NCBI RefSeq assembly: GCF_022869785.1
Contig: NZ_CP094997.1
Span: 6,825,001 to 6,889,000, forward strand
Reading direction: 5' to 3'
From: Dyadobacter chenwenxiniae
GTDB lineage: Bacteria > Bacteroidota > Bacteroidia > Cytophagales > Spirosomataceae
DNA: 64,000 nucleotides
Position 1 is the first letter of the stretch. The number at the start of each line of letters is the position of its first letter. The notes beneath the pieces were generated by a model that was given only the letters and a program-made list of their open reading frames with translations, did not search any database and was not told the origin of the DNA. A program made the translations under genes and the position numbers. This document shows, in pieces, positions 17,235 through 27,800 of this stretch.

Positions 17235-20200
17235 TTAGAAACGGAATTTAACATTGAAACCATAACTTCTTACCGCTGGATATGCACCACTCTGGTAACC
17301 GCCTGCACCGTTCAGCAAGCCGGAGCCCAAACCTTCTTCCGGATCCTGGAATTCCATATTCTTTTGAATGATCCAAAGGTTACGTCCGATAAGTGAAACG
17401 TCAACCCCTTTGAAAGCGCGCAGTTTCTCAACGAAAACTTGTGGCAAAGCGTAAGTCAAAGCAACTTCTCTCAGCTTAATATAGCTCGCGTCATAAATGT
17501 ACATTGCACGGGGAGGGTTTGTTGGATAACCATAAGCCGTGTTTCCGTTACCATCGGAGTTTTCAGCTCTGATGTCGTTAGGGCTACCATCAGCCTTAAC
17601 ACCCGGGAACAACACACCACCTGGGCGATCTGTCAGACCAAGTCTTTTACCATCCTTATCATAGTTGTAAGCAGGATCTCTTTTTGGGTTACCCAATTCG
17701 TTCAAGCCGGCAGTGATCGGATACATACCTGTTCCTTCTCCATACCATTGATCCAGTGACCATACATCTCCGCCGTGACGAATATCCAGCAAGAAACTCA
17801 ATGAAAGTGATTTGAATTTCAAATTGTTGCTGATACCACCAATCCAGTCCGGGTTTGGGTTTCCGATAATTTCGGCAGCACTTGCAGTTGCAGCGTACGT
17901 ACCATTCGAGCGAACTATTTTCTGACCATTGTCTTTATGATATTCGAAGTTCGTTCCACGGATGATACCAAATGGTTGTCCAACAGCAGCATTCAGAGAA
18001 ACACCACCTTGCAAAGTGGCAACAGGAACGTTTGTCACACCTTCATATAAGCTGACAACCTTATTTCTGTTACGTGCAAAATTCGCGCTCAATGTCCATG
18101 AGAAGTCAGCAGTTTTTATCGGCGTTACGTAAGCAGAGATCTCGATACCTTTGTTTTGAACTTCTCCTGAGTTAATATACTTGAAAGCAAATCCTGTCGC
18201 AGCTGAGACCGATACAGGAAGGACCTGATCAAGCGTTTGTGAACGGTAGTAAGTGAAGTTAAAACCTACACGATCGTTCAGGAATGCTGTTTCCAATCCG
18301 AATTCATAGCTTTTTGTACGCTCTGATTTCAGGTTAGGGTTGTTTTTAGTGTTACGCAATGTAAAGTATGGAGTCGATCCGATACCAGTTGGCTTGTCGT
18401 AAACGTCCAATACACTTCCCCAGGGAGCATCATTACCTACTTCCGCGTAGTTTGCGCTCAGTTTACCCATTGTGAACCAATCAAACTTCAGACCTGGGAG
18501 GTTTGAGAAGTTGAAGTTGGCACCGATTGCAGGATAGAAATAGGTGTTGTTGTCTTTTGGCAGCGTTGAAGATTTATCTTGTCTTGCCGTAAGGTCAAGG
18601 TTGATAAGATCTTTGTAACCAAATGAAGCCTGTGCGTAAATCCCATCCACACCAATGCGCTGGTAAGTTTCAGACGGAGCTTCGATCGCGTTGATAGAGT
18701 TCAACAGGGAATAAAGTCCTGGTACAACCATACCACCGTTCGTTTTAGCCCTGATCGCGTTCAACTTAGATCTGCGCATGCTTCCACCCGCCAAACCTGA
18801 AAAATTAATGTCTTTTGTGATCGCCTTGCGGAAATTAACGATCACATCCAGGTTAGTTTCATTGAAACCTCTGTTGTAACGGCTGTATTCTGCTGGGCTG
18901 GAACTGTTAAATGCGATCCTTTCTTCCTGGAAATCCTGTGTTCCGTTGTAAGCAAAACGACCTGTTATGTCAACCCACGGAGCGAGTTTGTAAACTGCCT
19001 GTGCGTAACCGAAGAAGTTATCACGTGTGTCGTTCGAGTAGTTTTGGTAACGGGAATAATATGGGTTTTCAGAGTAGATCGGGCCGTTTGTGTCAAATGG
19101 TCTTGTTGGGCTAGCCCCAGTTCCACGTTACATTCTGCTCGTTTCGGAAATAAGCGTCTTTTTGTTCTAACAAATCAACGTTGGTCTGAAACCACTGTCT
19201 GAACTGTTGGTTAGGGTTTTTACCATCGTAACCCGTTCCATAGCGACCAAGACCTTTGATTTGTGAGTAGTTAGCATTGGCCTGAACTGAAAGTTTCTTC
19301 GTCAAGTCAAATGTTGCTGAGAAATTGAAAAGGTTTTTGCCCAATTTACTGTTTGGAAGCACGCCTTTTTCATCATTTCTCGTATAACCAACTTTAAATG
19401 TAGTGTTTTCGCCACCACCTGTGATACTTACGCTCTGGTTAGAGTTTACACCCGTTTCATAAAATTTGTCCGGTCCGTTTGCCGCAGCAACCCATGGAGT
19501 CATTTTCTGGTAATTTGGTGAACTTGGATCTAGTGCATCCCACTGATAAACCATTACACTTGGGTCAAATCTAGGACCGTAAGAAGCATCAGCGTCAAAC
19601 AATGTGATATTTCCTTCGCCAGATCCCAGGTTACCACGGTAAAAACGTGTTTTTGCGCCGTCACCATCGTATCCTGCGCCATATTCTTTCTGGTATTTTA
19701 CGAAAGTCGATTTGTCAATCTTACCCCAGGTAACACCGCTGTTTACAACAACGTCAAAGCTGTTTTTACGTCCTTGCTTGGTAGTGATCAGGATCACACC
19801 GTTAGATGCACGTGAACCGTACAATGCAGTTGCAGCCGCACCTTTCAAAACGTTAACCGAAGCAATGTTGTCCGGGTTGATATCCGCTGCGGCATTACCG
19901 TAGTCAGTTCCTGCGCGGCCTGTCTGCTGATCAGAAGTGTTGGTGTTGGCATTGGATACAGGCACACCATCGATAACCCATAGCGCCTGGTTGTTACCGG
20001 TAATGGATTTAAAACCACGGATAACCGCGCTGGTAGATCCACCCATGTTATTGTTGGTTTTGATATCCAAACCGGCCACTTTACCAGCCAGTGCATTCAT
20101 TACACTTGGGTTACGTGCCTGCGTGATCTGCTCTGCGTTAACCTGCTGGGCAGCGTAAACCAACTCATTTCTTTTTCTTTCCTGGCCTAATGCCGTTACA

Positions 20201-20514
20201 ACAACTTCCTGTAACTGGCTTACATCATTCTTAAGAGAAATGTTGATAGTGGTTTGACTTCCTACTGCGGCCTCCTGAGTCTGGAAACCGATAAAGCTAA
20301 AAACCAGCGTAGAATTCGATTCGGCATTAATCGAGAATTCTCCCTGGGCGTTGGTGGTAGTACCGCGATTAGTACCTTTCAAAGAAATGTTCACACCTGG
20401 CAGCGCGGAGCCGTCTTCGGCGCTGACTTTACCAGTCACGGCGCGATCCTGGGCAAAAACCTGTGCTGTCAATAGCATCAAGCATCCCAGTAGGGTTAAT
20501 AGAGTCTTCCTCAT
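17235..20514 (-). pseudogene. SusC/RagA-family TonB-dependent transporter with one frameshift (SUS locus 2)
   Basis: The 5' part (20514-19111) encodes the signal peptide (ends VFAQ), the carboxypeptidase-like domain, the plug (LAGKVAGLDIK, GAAATALYGSRASNGVILITT) and the first barrel strands, then stops at TAG (19113-19111) after residue 467 (TWNWG). In the next frame the protein continues without a gap (ASPTRPFDTNGPIYSENPYY) to 17235 and a normal barrel end (FNVKFRF). Total length is 3280 bp, one more than a multiple of three. The break sits at a run of four C on the forward strand (19115-19118); removing one gives a clean 1092-residue SusC. The frame could start at 20559, but the Met at 20514 begins the signal peptide. 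Recent inactivation and sequencing error are both possible. Confidence 0.9.
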
Positions 20515-20556
20515 ACGTGTTAAAAGAGTTAGATTTGTTATGTTAACATAATGTTG

Positions 20557-20586
20557 CAAAAATAATAGTTAGTTTAACCATTACAA
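20557..20586 (-). promoter_or_regulatory. Promoter of SUS locus 2
   Basis: Reverse strand -7 box TATTTTTG (20564-20557) matches TAnnTTTG, with TTG (20586-20584) 19 bp upstream. It is about 43 bp ahead of the susC-2 start. It is the best promoter match in the window and is similar to the locus 1 promoter. Confidence 0.65.
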
Positions 20587-20944
20587 CCTTTTAATTGCAA
20601 TTTTTCAAAATATACTTTGGTATCCCCTGTGTTTTTGGCGAATTTTATACCTGCATTTAGGCATTTTTTGCGATTTTTTTAAATGTGCCATTTTTGTCAA
20701 AAGTCGGTTACTGTTATATATTTGTTAACAATACAGGGCTTTCTTTAACTTTTTTGTATCATTACAGGTAAGTGGTTTTACATTTAGTAAAAGGCAAACT
20801 AGTTGTACGCTATCCATATACGTATCAGTAAATAAGAATGAATCTAAATTAAATTTTTCTAGAATTTATTCGTTCCTAGCCGTTAACTAAGATCTCTATA
20901 TATAGGACTATTCTAATAAATTAAAGTTCTTAAATCTTACATTT
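20587..20944. other. AT-rich intergenic region between SUS locus 2 and the M20 hydrolase
   Basis: About 360 bp of strongly AT-rich sequence between divergent genes. Apart from the susC-2 promoter at its left end I see no open frame, hairpin with T-run or exact TAnnTTTG box for the rightward gene. It probably holds that gene's promoter and regulatory sites, but none can be named. Confidence 0.5.
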
Positions 20945-22273
20945 ATGCTTAGAAAATTACTTCCAATCGCGCTTGTTTTATTGGCTCTCCACGCAGAAGC
21001 GCAGACCAATTTGTCGGCCTCAATCGATCAGAAGGCACAGTTGCTGGAAAAAAAGCTGGTGGAATGGCGCCGCGATTTTCACCAAAACCCGGAGCTGGGT
21101 AACCGCGAATTCAAAACGGCCGAAAAAGTGGCGAGTCATTTGAAACAACTGGGCATTGAAGTGCAAACAGGCATTGCACATACGGGGGTCGTGGGTTTAC
21201 TAAAAGGTGGGAAGCCGGGTCCGGTTGTAGCGCTAAGAGCGGATATGGACGGGTTGCCCGTTACCGAACGTGTGGATGTGCCGTTTAAGTCGAATGTAAC
21301 GGTTGATTATAACGGTCAAAAAACGGGCGTAATGCATGCTTGCGGCCATGATACGCACGTTGCAATCCTGATGGGCGTTGCGGAAGTGCTGGCTGGAATG
21401 AAAAACGAAATCCCCGGAACGATCAAGTTTATTTTTCAGCCTGCCGAAGAGGGCGCGCCGGAAGGGGAGGAAGGCGGTGCAAAATTAATGGTTAAAGAGG
21501 GCGTTCTCGAAAATCCAGCCGTTGAAGCCATTTTCGGACTACATATTGATGCATTAATAGAAGTTGGCAAGATCGCTTACAAGCCGGGAGCAACCATGGC
21601 AGCGGTAGATTTTTTCAGCATTGATGTGAAAGGAAAGCAGACACACGGCGCCTATCCGTGGTCCGGCGTGGACCCGATTGTAACCTCTTCGCAGATCATT
21701 ATGGGATTGCAGACCATCGTGAGCCGCAATCTTAATCTTACGCAAGCGCCCGCAGTGGTGACTGTCGGTGCGGTGAATGGCGGCATAAGACAGAACATTA
21801 TTCCGGAAAGCGTAAAAATGATAGGCACGATCCGCACATTTGACGAGGGCATGCATACCCATGTGCACAAGCGTATGAATGAGATCGCGACCAACATTGC
21901 GGAAAGCGCAGGTGCATCTGCCAAGGTGAATATCAATGTAATGTATCCCGTGACATTCAACAATGAAGCGTTAACCGCGAAAATGATCGGGACACTTGAT
22001 AATGTGGCAGGGAAAGGCAATGTGTCATTAATCCCGGCAAAAACCGGTGCCGAAGATTTCTCCTATTTTCAGCAAAAAGTCCCCGGATTCTTCTTTTTTC
22101 TGGGTGGGATGCCGAAGGGGAAGTCCATAGAGGAAGCGGCACCGCACCATACGCCTGATTTTTATGTAGACGAAGGCAGCCTTGTGCTAGGTGTTCGCTC
22201 GCTGAGCCGCCTGGCAACGGATTATCTGCAAATGGCTAAAACAAGCGAAGTTAAGAAGGCGAAAAGCAAGTAA
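20945..22273 (+). CDS. Secreted M20-family amidohydrolase
   Basis: 442 residues with a Sec signal peptide (1-20, ending HAEAQ), so periplasmic or secreted. Peptidase M20 / IAA-amino acid hydrolase subfamily: zinc-binding HACGHDTHV, the glutamate-rich PAEEGAPEGEEGGAK metal and catalytic segment, a dimerisation domain inserted in the middle, and late TGAEDFSYFQ and AAPHHTPDF. The family cleaves N-acyl, carbamoyl or aminoacyl bonds of small amides; the substrate is not predictable. It is transcribed rightward and converges with the SDR gene, 5 bp between stops. The extra basic tail (KTSEVKKAKSK) is unremarkable. Confidence 0.9.
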   Translation: MLRKLLPIALVLLALHAEAQTNLSASIDQKAQLLEKKLVEWRRDFHQNPELGNREFKTAEKVASHLKQLGIEVQTGIAHTGVVGLLKGGKPGPVVALRADMDGLPVTERVDVPFKSNVTVDYNGQKTGVMHACGHDTHVAILMGVAEVLAGMKNEIPGTIKFIFQPAEEGAPEGEEGGAKLMVKEGVLENPAVEAIFGLHIDALIEVGKIAYKPGATMAAVDFFSIDVKGKQTHGAYPWSGVDPIVTSSQIIMGLQTIVSRNLNLTQAPAVVTVGAVNGGIRQNIIPESVKMIGTIRTFDEGMHTHVHKRMNEIATNIAESAGASAKVNINVMYPVTFNNEALTAKMIGTLDNVAGKGNVSLIPAKTGAEDFSYFQQKVPGFFFFLGGMPKGKSIEEAAPHHTPDFYVDEGSLVLGVRSLSRLATDYLQMAKTSEVKKAKSK

Positions 22274-22278
22274 ACCAG

Positions 22279-23079
22279 TTATTCCGGAATGTTCTTACGC
22301 ACCTGATCAAAAAGCAGGTTTGGTAAAAAACGTTTTAAATATATGGCGGCAACTTCTTTAAAGCCGCCAATGTAAATTTCCTTTTTATCGTTTCTCACAG
22401 CGTCCAGAATTCGTTTGGCGCATTCTTCGGCCGGGATTCCTTTCACTTGATTGGAATCCATTTTGCCAAATTTACTTCCGGAAGCATCCATTGCATTCAG
22501 CGAAATGTTAGTGCGGATGTAACCCGGACAAATCGTCGTCACTTTGATGTTATCATTGTAACCCTCAGCACGTAATGAATCATAAAAGCCATGAAGGGCA
22601 TGCTTGGCTGCATTATAACCCGATCGCATGATCGTGCCGATTTTGCCGGCAACGCTGCTGATTACAATAAAATGCCCGCTTTTTTGCTGCACCATGTAGG
22701 GCAAAACGGCCTTGGTAAGCGCCACGGTGCTGAAAAAATTTACATCCATCAGTTTCTGATAAACATCCAGCGTGGTATCATTCACATAGGAGCGCTGGCT
22801 GACACCTGCATTGTGAACCATGATATCGATCCGTCCAAAGTACGCAATCACTTGTTCGGCAGCGCCTTGGGCTTTGTCAAACTCGGTAACATCCATAGGA
22901 AGCACCAGGATGGAAGCATCTGGTAATCCGGTCAGTTGTTTCACTCTTTGCAACTCTTGTTCCCGCCGGGCAGTGAGCACAAGCCTGGCGCCTTCTTTGG
23001 CAAATGCAAGCGCTACTGCCTCTCCGATCCCGGAAGATGCGCCAGTGACCCACACAACTCTATTTTTAAATGTCTCCAT
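22279..23079 (-). CDS. Short-chain dehydrogenase/reductase
   Basis: 266-residue classical SDR with a Rossmann fold. NAD(P)-binding TGASSGIG near residue 14, NAG motif in VHNAGVSQRSY, catalytic Ser in VISSVAGKIG and YxxxK in GYNAAKHALHG; the arginine pattern after the first strand (LTARREQEL) suggests NADP(H). It resembles the DHRS7B-like/YqjQ group of uncharacterised oxidoreductases. It follows the LD-carboxypeptidase gene by 9 bp on the same strand and is likely cotranscribed. The substrate is unknown. Confidence 0.88.
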   Translation of the reverse strand: METFKNRVVWVTGASSGIGEAVALAFAKEGARLVLTARREQELQRVKQLTGLPDASILVLPMDVTEFDKAQGAAEQVIAYFGRIDIMVHNAGVSQRSYVNDTTLDVYQKLMDVNFFSTVALTKAVLPYMVQQKSGHFIVISSVAGKIGTIMRSGYNAAKHALHGFYDSLRAEGYNDNIKVTTICPGYIRTNISLNAMDASGSKFGKMDSNQVKGIPAEECAKRILDAVRNDKKEIYIGGFKEVAAIYLKRFLPNLLFDQVRKNIPE

Positions 23080-23088
23080 AAAGGATGA

Positions 23089-24015
23089 TCAGCTAGTAGG
23101 GTGTGCAAAATGAAAGGAAACATCCTCGCGGGTAACAGTCAGAAAAGCCTCCATTCCAACGCCCATGGCGCGGTTGTCGCCAACGTGGCCCACGGGGAAA
23201 TTGAAACAAACCGGATAATCGAACTCCGCAATGTGTTCGTGAATGATTTCGTAGTAGGTTTTACCAAATGTCGGACTGCTATTATCCTTCATATCCGTGA
23301 ATTGTCCTACGATCAAACCGGCCAGATTGTCAAATTTACCAGCCCGCTTCATCTGGATCATCATACGGTCCAGGTTGTAGAGATATTCGTTAATGTCTTC
23401 AATAAAAAGGATTTTTCCGTCCGTGTCAACGTCCGTTTCCGTCCCGATCAGATGCGCCAGCAGACAAAGGTTGCCGCCCGCAACCTCGGCATTTGCAGTT
23501 CCAGATCTATTCAGTTCATGTGTTTCTACTGCATAATGCGGCATTTCGCCAAACAGCATTTGCCTGAGCGATTCTTTGGCCATTTCGGCTCCGTCTGTCG
23601 TGATTGACTTCGCCATTGGTGCATGCAAACTGGCGTAACCCAAACCCAATATCCGCGAAAGAATAACGGTAAGGTCGCTGAAACCTACGACCCATTTCGG
23701 GTTTTTTAGAAACTGATCGAAATTAAGCTGATCTACAATCCGGGAACACCCATAACCGCCGCGGGCTGCGATGACGGCTTTAATGGAAGGGTCATCCAGC
23801 ATCGTTTGCAGATCGGCGAGACGCACATTGTCGGGGGCAGCAAACTGGTTCGAAGCCGTTTTCAAAGTCTGTCCTTCAATTACTTCAAGCCCCCAATCAT
23901 TCTTGAAAATATCAATTCCCGGCAGAATGTCATCATAATTCAAAACGCTCGCCGGAGCTACAATGCCAATTTTATCACCCGGTTTAAGGAAGGATGGGAG
24001 CTTGATTTTATTCAT
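23089..24015 (-). CDS. LD-carboxypeptidase (peptidase family S66)
   Basis: 308 residues, no signal peptide, hence a cytoplasmic murein-recycling enzyme that removes D-Ala from L-Ala-D-Glu-mDAP-D-Ala tetrapeptides. S66 landmarks: ARGGYGCSRI, the nucleophile Ser in VVGFSDLT, the Glu in LFIEDINEYLYNLDRM and the His in FPVGHVGDN. Length is normal for the family. It sits between a toxin-antitoxin pair and an SDR gene on the same strand; the gap to yoeB is 14 bp, so the three may share a transcript. Confidence 0.92.
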   Translation of the reverse strand: MNKIKLPSFLKPGDKIGIVAPASVLNYDDILPGIDIFKNDWGLEVIEGQTLKTASNQFAAPDNVRLADLQTMLDDPSIKAVIAARGGYGCSRIVDQLNFDQFLKNPKWVVGFSDLTVILSRILGLGYASLHAPMAKSITTDGAEMAKESLRQMLFGEMPHYAVETHELNRSGTANAEVAGGNLCLLAHLIGTETDVDTDGKILFIEDINEYLYNLDRMMIQMKRAGKFDNLAGLIVGQFTDMKDNSSPTFGKTYYEIIHEHIAEFDYPVCFNFPVGHVGDNRAMGVGMEAFLTVTREDVSFHFAHPTS

Positions 24016-24029
24016 TAAAAGATATTATG

Positions 24030-24293
24030 CTAGGGTTCGTAGTGACCTTTTAGAGATAATACAAGTATTATATCATCGAACACCTGATAAACAAGGCGAT
24101 GTTCTTTAGTTATTCGTCTGGACCAATGTCCAGAAAGGTCATATTTTAGCGCTTCGGGTTTTCCAATTCCCTCAAAGGGTGTTTCAGATATTGACTCAAT
24201 AAGTGCGCGTATTTTCTTTAAAATGATAGTGTTGTTGGTCTTTTTCCAATGCAGTAATTCAGCATTCGCCCGTGGGGAATACGTTATTTCCAT
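24030..24293 (-). CDS. yoeB: Txe/YoeB-family mRNA-interferase toxin
   Basis: 87 residues, RelE/ParE fold. YoeB cuts mRNA at the ribosomal A-site and inhibits translation. Family features: YSPRANAELLHWKKTN at the start, the GIGKPEALKYDLSGHWSRRI core and the catalytic end EHRLVYQVFDDIILVLSLKGHY with the C-terminal His-Tyr pair. The start overlaps the antitoxin stop by 10 bp (24284-24293), so translation is coupled. It is complete and all expected catalytic residues are present. Confidence 0.93.
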   Translation of the reverse strand: MEITYSPRANAELLHWKKTNNTIILKKIRALIESISETPFEGIGKPEALKYDLSGHWSRRITKEHRLVYQVFDDIILVLSLKGHYEP

Positions 24294-24484
24294 ATATCGT
24301 CAAGCTCGATCTTGACACCTTTACCTTCAAGAATATCCTGTCGGCCCTGCTTTATTTTTTTTACAAATTCCGGGTCATATGGACTTTCTTCCCTTTCTTC
24401 AAATGCAACCTGGAAGTCTTTCAACAGGTTCTTAACAGCTGTTAAAAACGCTTCATCTTCTGTTTTAATCAATAGTGTTGTCAT
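24284..24484 (-). CDS. Antitoxin partner of YoeB (DUF2683-like)
   Basis: 66 residues, upstream of and overlapping yoeB. It is not a Phd/YefM protein, the usual YoeB partner: it has no clear N-terminal DNA-binding domain, and instead a short alpha/beta start (MTTLLIKTEDEAFLTAVKNL), an acidic middle (EEREESPYDPEFVKKIKQG) and a C-terminal tail ELDDIWK that probably binds the toxin. This matches the small DUF2683-type antitoxins of Bacteroidota. Autoregulation cannot be read from the sequence; no clear operator repeat was found upstream. Confidence 0.8.
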   Translation of the reverse strand: MTTLLIKTEDEAFLTAVKNLLKDFQVAFEEREESPYDPEFVKKIKQGRQDILEGKGVKIELDDIWK

Positions 24485-24526
24485 GTCTTTATTTTTAAGC
24501 GAGATTAAATATAACAGACTTTTACC

Positions 24527-24853
24527 CTAAATAAAAACCACTTCTTCCAGCAGATCCGAGCCCATTTCTCTGTTGATCAGCTCAATAATCTTAGCCTTCG
24601 CGCGAAATAGCTCATTGCGTAACGGGGCGGATTCTATTTGGAGAAAAAGGGTCCTGTCTTTAATGTAAACGGTTTTTGTCCGCGTTGCGATTGCTGAACC
24701 CATGATTTTGTCCCAATGCGCGACTACATAAGATTGATCAAACCGGTTCCGTAAACGATACTTTTCCAGCATTTGATCAATGGCATCTTTCAACGGCGTG
24801 ACGCCAGGCCGCCGGGAGGCTTTTTCTTTGTCGAACCGATAATGTTGCGCCAT
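24527..24853 (-). CDS. dciA: DciA-like DUF721 protein, replicative helicase loader
   Basis: 108 residues. DUF721 core: PLKDAIDQMLEKYRLRNRFDQ, the conserved Trp in VVAHWDKIMGSAIATRT, then VYIKDRTLFLQIESAPLRNEL and a C-terminal LINREMG. In bacteria without DnaC/DnaI, DciA loads the DnaB helicase at the origin. The frame extends to 24877, but the Met at 24853 fits the family start and the -7 box at 24882-24875 would put transcription start inside the longer version. It has its own promoter although GH3 lies only 14 bp upstream on the same strand. Confidence 0.85.
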   Translation of the reverse strand: MAQHYRFDKEKASRRPGVTPLKDAIDQMLEKYRLRNRFDQSYVVAHWDKIMGSAIATRTKTVYIKDRTLFLQIESAPLRNELFRAKAKIIELINREMGSDLLEEVVFI

Positions 24854-24874
24854 AATTGTACAAAGTGAATCCTG

Positions 24875-24882
24875 CAAATGTA
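24875..24882 (-). promoter_or_regulatory. Possible -7 box for dciA
   Basis: Reverse strand TACATTTG, an exact TAnnTTTG match 22 bp before the chosen ATG. The same octamer precedes pgk, guaA and hxlR. No -33 TTG at normal spacing. Confidence 0.45.
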
Positions 24883-24890
24883 GGAAGTTC

Positions 24891-27800
24891 TCAGAGCCCG
24901 GCGGTTGTTTCAGAGCTTACTTTTTTCAATAATTCCTGATAAACCACATCCATGATCGCCGTGCGGATGTTCAGCTGCGAGATCTTATTATTCTCCCTCG
25001 TCGGGTAAACGCGGTTGGACAAAAATACATAATTCAGCTTCCACGCGGGATCTGCCCAGGTCATGATCCCCGTATAACCTGTATGCCCAAAGCTCGAAGG
25101 GCTGGCATATTTCGGCGCGTTTCCTGAATATTTAAATGTGGGTTTGTCAAATCCGATCCCACGACGACTTCCCATCTCCGGATATTGATAACGCGTGAAC
25201 TCGATCAGCGCATCTTTACTTAATAATTGCTGACCGCCATAATATCCCTGCTGCAAATACATTTGCCAAACTTTCATCACATCATTGGCGTCCCCAAACA
25301 AGCCCGCATGCCCGCTCAGTCCGCCGAGCATTGCAGCCGCTTCGTCATGAACCTGGCCGTGCAGTTGCGTCATCCTGAAAAACGTATCGCGCTCGGTAGG
25401 AACAATGTCTTCCGGCTTGTAAAAACGTTTGGGGTTGAATGTTAATGTGTTTGCGCCTAATTTGTGGTAATAATGGTTTTTCAGATAATCCTCAAAGTTC
25501 TCGCCCGACAATGTTTTCACGATTTGTGGATAAAGAATAAATGAAAGGTCGCTGTACACATAACCATCTTTTTCATTCAAAGGAGAGTCGCGGATGGCTT
25601 CGAAAATCTTCTTATCATAATTTTTAAAAATGAACAGGCTGTCGCCGACCACCGAAGTCGGATATCTCTTCGACTGTTTGGTGCTGAAAGTCTTCTTTTT
25701 CCAACTGCCGTCCGCATTCTGCGCTTCTTTCCAAAGAACGATAAACGCTTTTAACCGCGCACTATGCGTCAAAACGCGTCGCCATGGCAGATCTGCTTTA
25801 TTTGAATTCTTGAAATCAGGCAGATAATCCTTCATTGTCGCGTCCAGATCGAACTTTTTCTGATCCCAGAGGCTCATTAAGGCCAATGTAGAGGCTGTGA
25901 TCTTGGTTACCGAGGCCAGGTCGTAAAGGTCTGTTAGTTTGACATTAGCATTTCCTTCGTATGTGTGTTTTCCATAGGCTTTTCTGAAAAACACTTTACC
26001 GTCCTTCGCCAGCTGCACCACGCATCCGGGCGTTGCTTTTTGCGTGAGGGCAACATTTGCAATGGAGTCAATTTTGTAAGTAATCACCTCGGAATCAAGG
26101 CCAAGTTCCTCTGGGATGGTGTATTTTAGTCGTCCTATGGCCGGTGTTTCCATGCCTGCATTGTATGGGAATCGGGCATTCACCGTAACCGGCAGTTTTC
26201 CCTGTGCAGGAATGGCTCCAAAAATCAGCTGCGCCGAAAGGTCTTGCGTATAAGGCGTTAACTGATAAGCCATCAACAATGCACGTGCATTTTCCGGCTT
26301 TTGAATTTTATTCAAAGCATAAGGATTGCCGAAAATAGAAACAACTGCCTTGTTGGAAGCTATCAGCTCCTGCAAAACGGCGCTCATTTGCTCCGTTAAC
26401 CCATAATTGGTTCGCGGTGAAATGCTGCCCAAGTGCACGCCTACCAGCAACAAATTGAATGCTTTTAACTTTTCGCGCAGCTCGGTAACCTGCGTTTCGG
26501 TGGCTTTGGCAGGAATGTAGAAATGCTCTACGGTTGTGTACAGGCCTAATGTTTTCTGGAAAGTCGTAATGGTGTCTGCACCCAGGGATATCGAGGCTAT
26601 TTTCAAAGTGTCCAGGTCTCGCAATGGCAATAAGTCGTTATCATTTTTCAGGACTGTCAACGCTTTTTCGGTCAAAAGACGGTTCGTCAGTTCTGCGGCT
26701 TTTGGGTTCAGGTCTTTGTATAAATTGTTGAGATCAACCGGTTTGTAGTGATTCAAGCCTGCCCATGCTTTGGCTTGCAGCACTTTTTTACAACGTGCAT
26801 CAATCTCTGCCTGCGTTATTTTTCCTTCTGCAATGCTCTTTTTGATTTCAGCAATCGACTTTGAAACGTCCTCCGTAAATTCCAGCAGGTCCATTCCAGC
26901 TTCGAGGCCCATGGCATCGGCTTTGCCGTTCGGGAAATACTTGGTAACGCCTTTCATATTCATCGCATCGGAATAAATCAGCCCGTCAAATCCAAGTTGT
27001 TTTCTTAAAAGATCCGATACAATGGGTTTGGAAAGCGTTGAGGGCAAATTCGGTGTTTTGTCCAAAGCGGGAATGCTCAAATGTGCAATCATCATCCCGC
27101 TTATCCCATTGGCAATCAATGCTTTGAAAGGATATAGTTCCAAAGAATCCAGCCTGTCTGTATTGTGTGAAATTAAGGGAAGATCGTAGTGCGAATCCAC
27201 TCCCGTATCGCCATGGCCGGGAAAGTGTTTCGCGCTGGTTAGCAGGCCATTCTCCTGCATTCCTTTCATGTAAGCCACCGCTTTGTCTGCGACTTTATAT
27301 TTATTTTCCCCAAAAGACCGGAAGCTGATAACCGGATTGTCCGGATTGTTGTTTACGTCTGCAACGGGGGCGAAATTAATGTGCATTCCTAACCTCCGGG
27401 CCTGTTTTGCGAGTTGCGCGCCCATTTCATAAATCAGATCATTACTGCCCTGAATGGCGCCCAATGTCATTTGATACGGATATCTTACCGTGCTGTCGAT
27501 CCGCATGGCCAGCCCAAATTCAGCGTCCATCGCAATGAGCAGCGGCACTTTTGAAATGGATTGATAATAATTTGTCAGCTGCGCCTGAGGAACCGGCCCG
27601 CCCTGAAAGAACACGATCCCACCCACCTTATTTTCGCGAATCAACTTCTCCACTACGGCCGGATTGCTCGTTTTAGGATCAATAACCGCCCGTTTCACAT
27701 CAGAAACAGCCGCCACCATAATCAACTGCGCAATGCGTTCATCCGGCGTAAGCGTAGCAAAAACCGAATCGACCCATTGCCGGGATTCGCTGGCCTGGCT

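Noticed and set aside
18846..19110. Gap of 265 bp between two SusC fragments as an intergenic region between two genes
   Set aside because: It is coding: in the frame of the downstream fragment it reads as normal SusC sequence without stops right up to the frameshift site.
19100..19130. Programmed +1 frameshifting in susC-2
   Set aside because: The site TGG GGC TAG has no RF2-like or known slippery +1 context and tRNA re-pairing would be poor. SusC genes are not known to use frameshifting. An indel is the simpler explanation.
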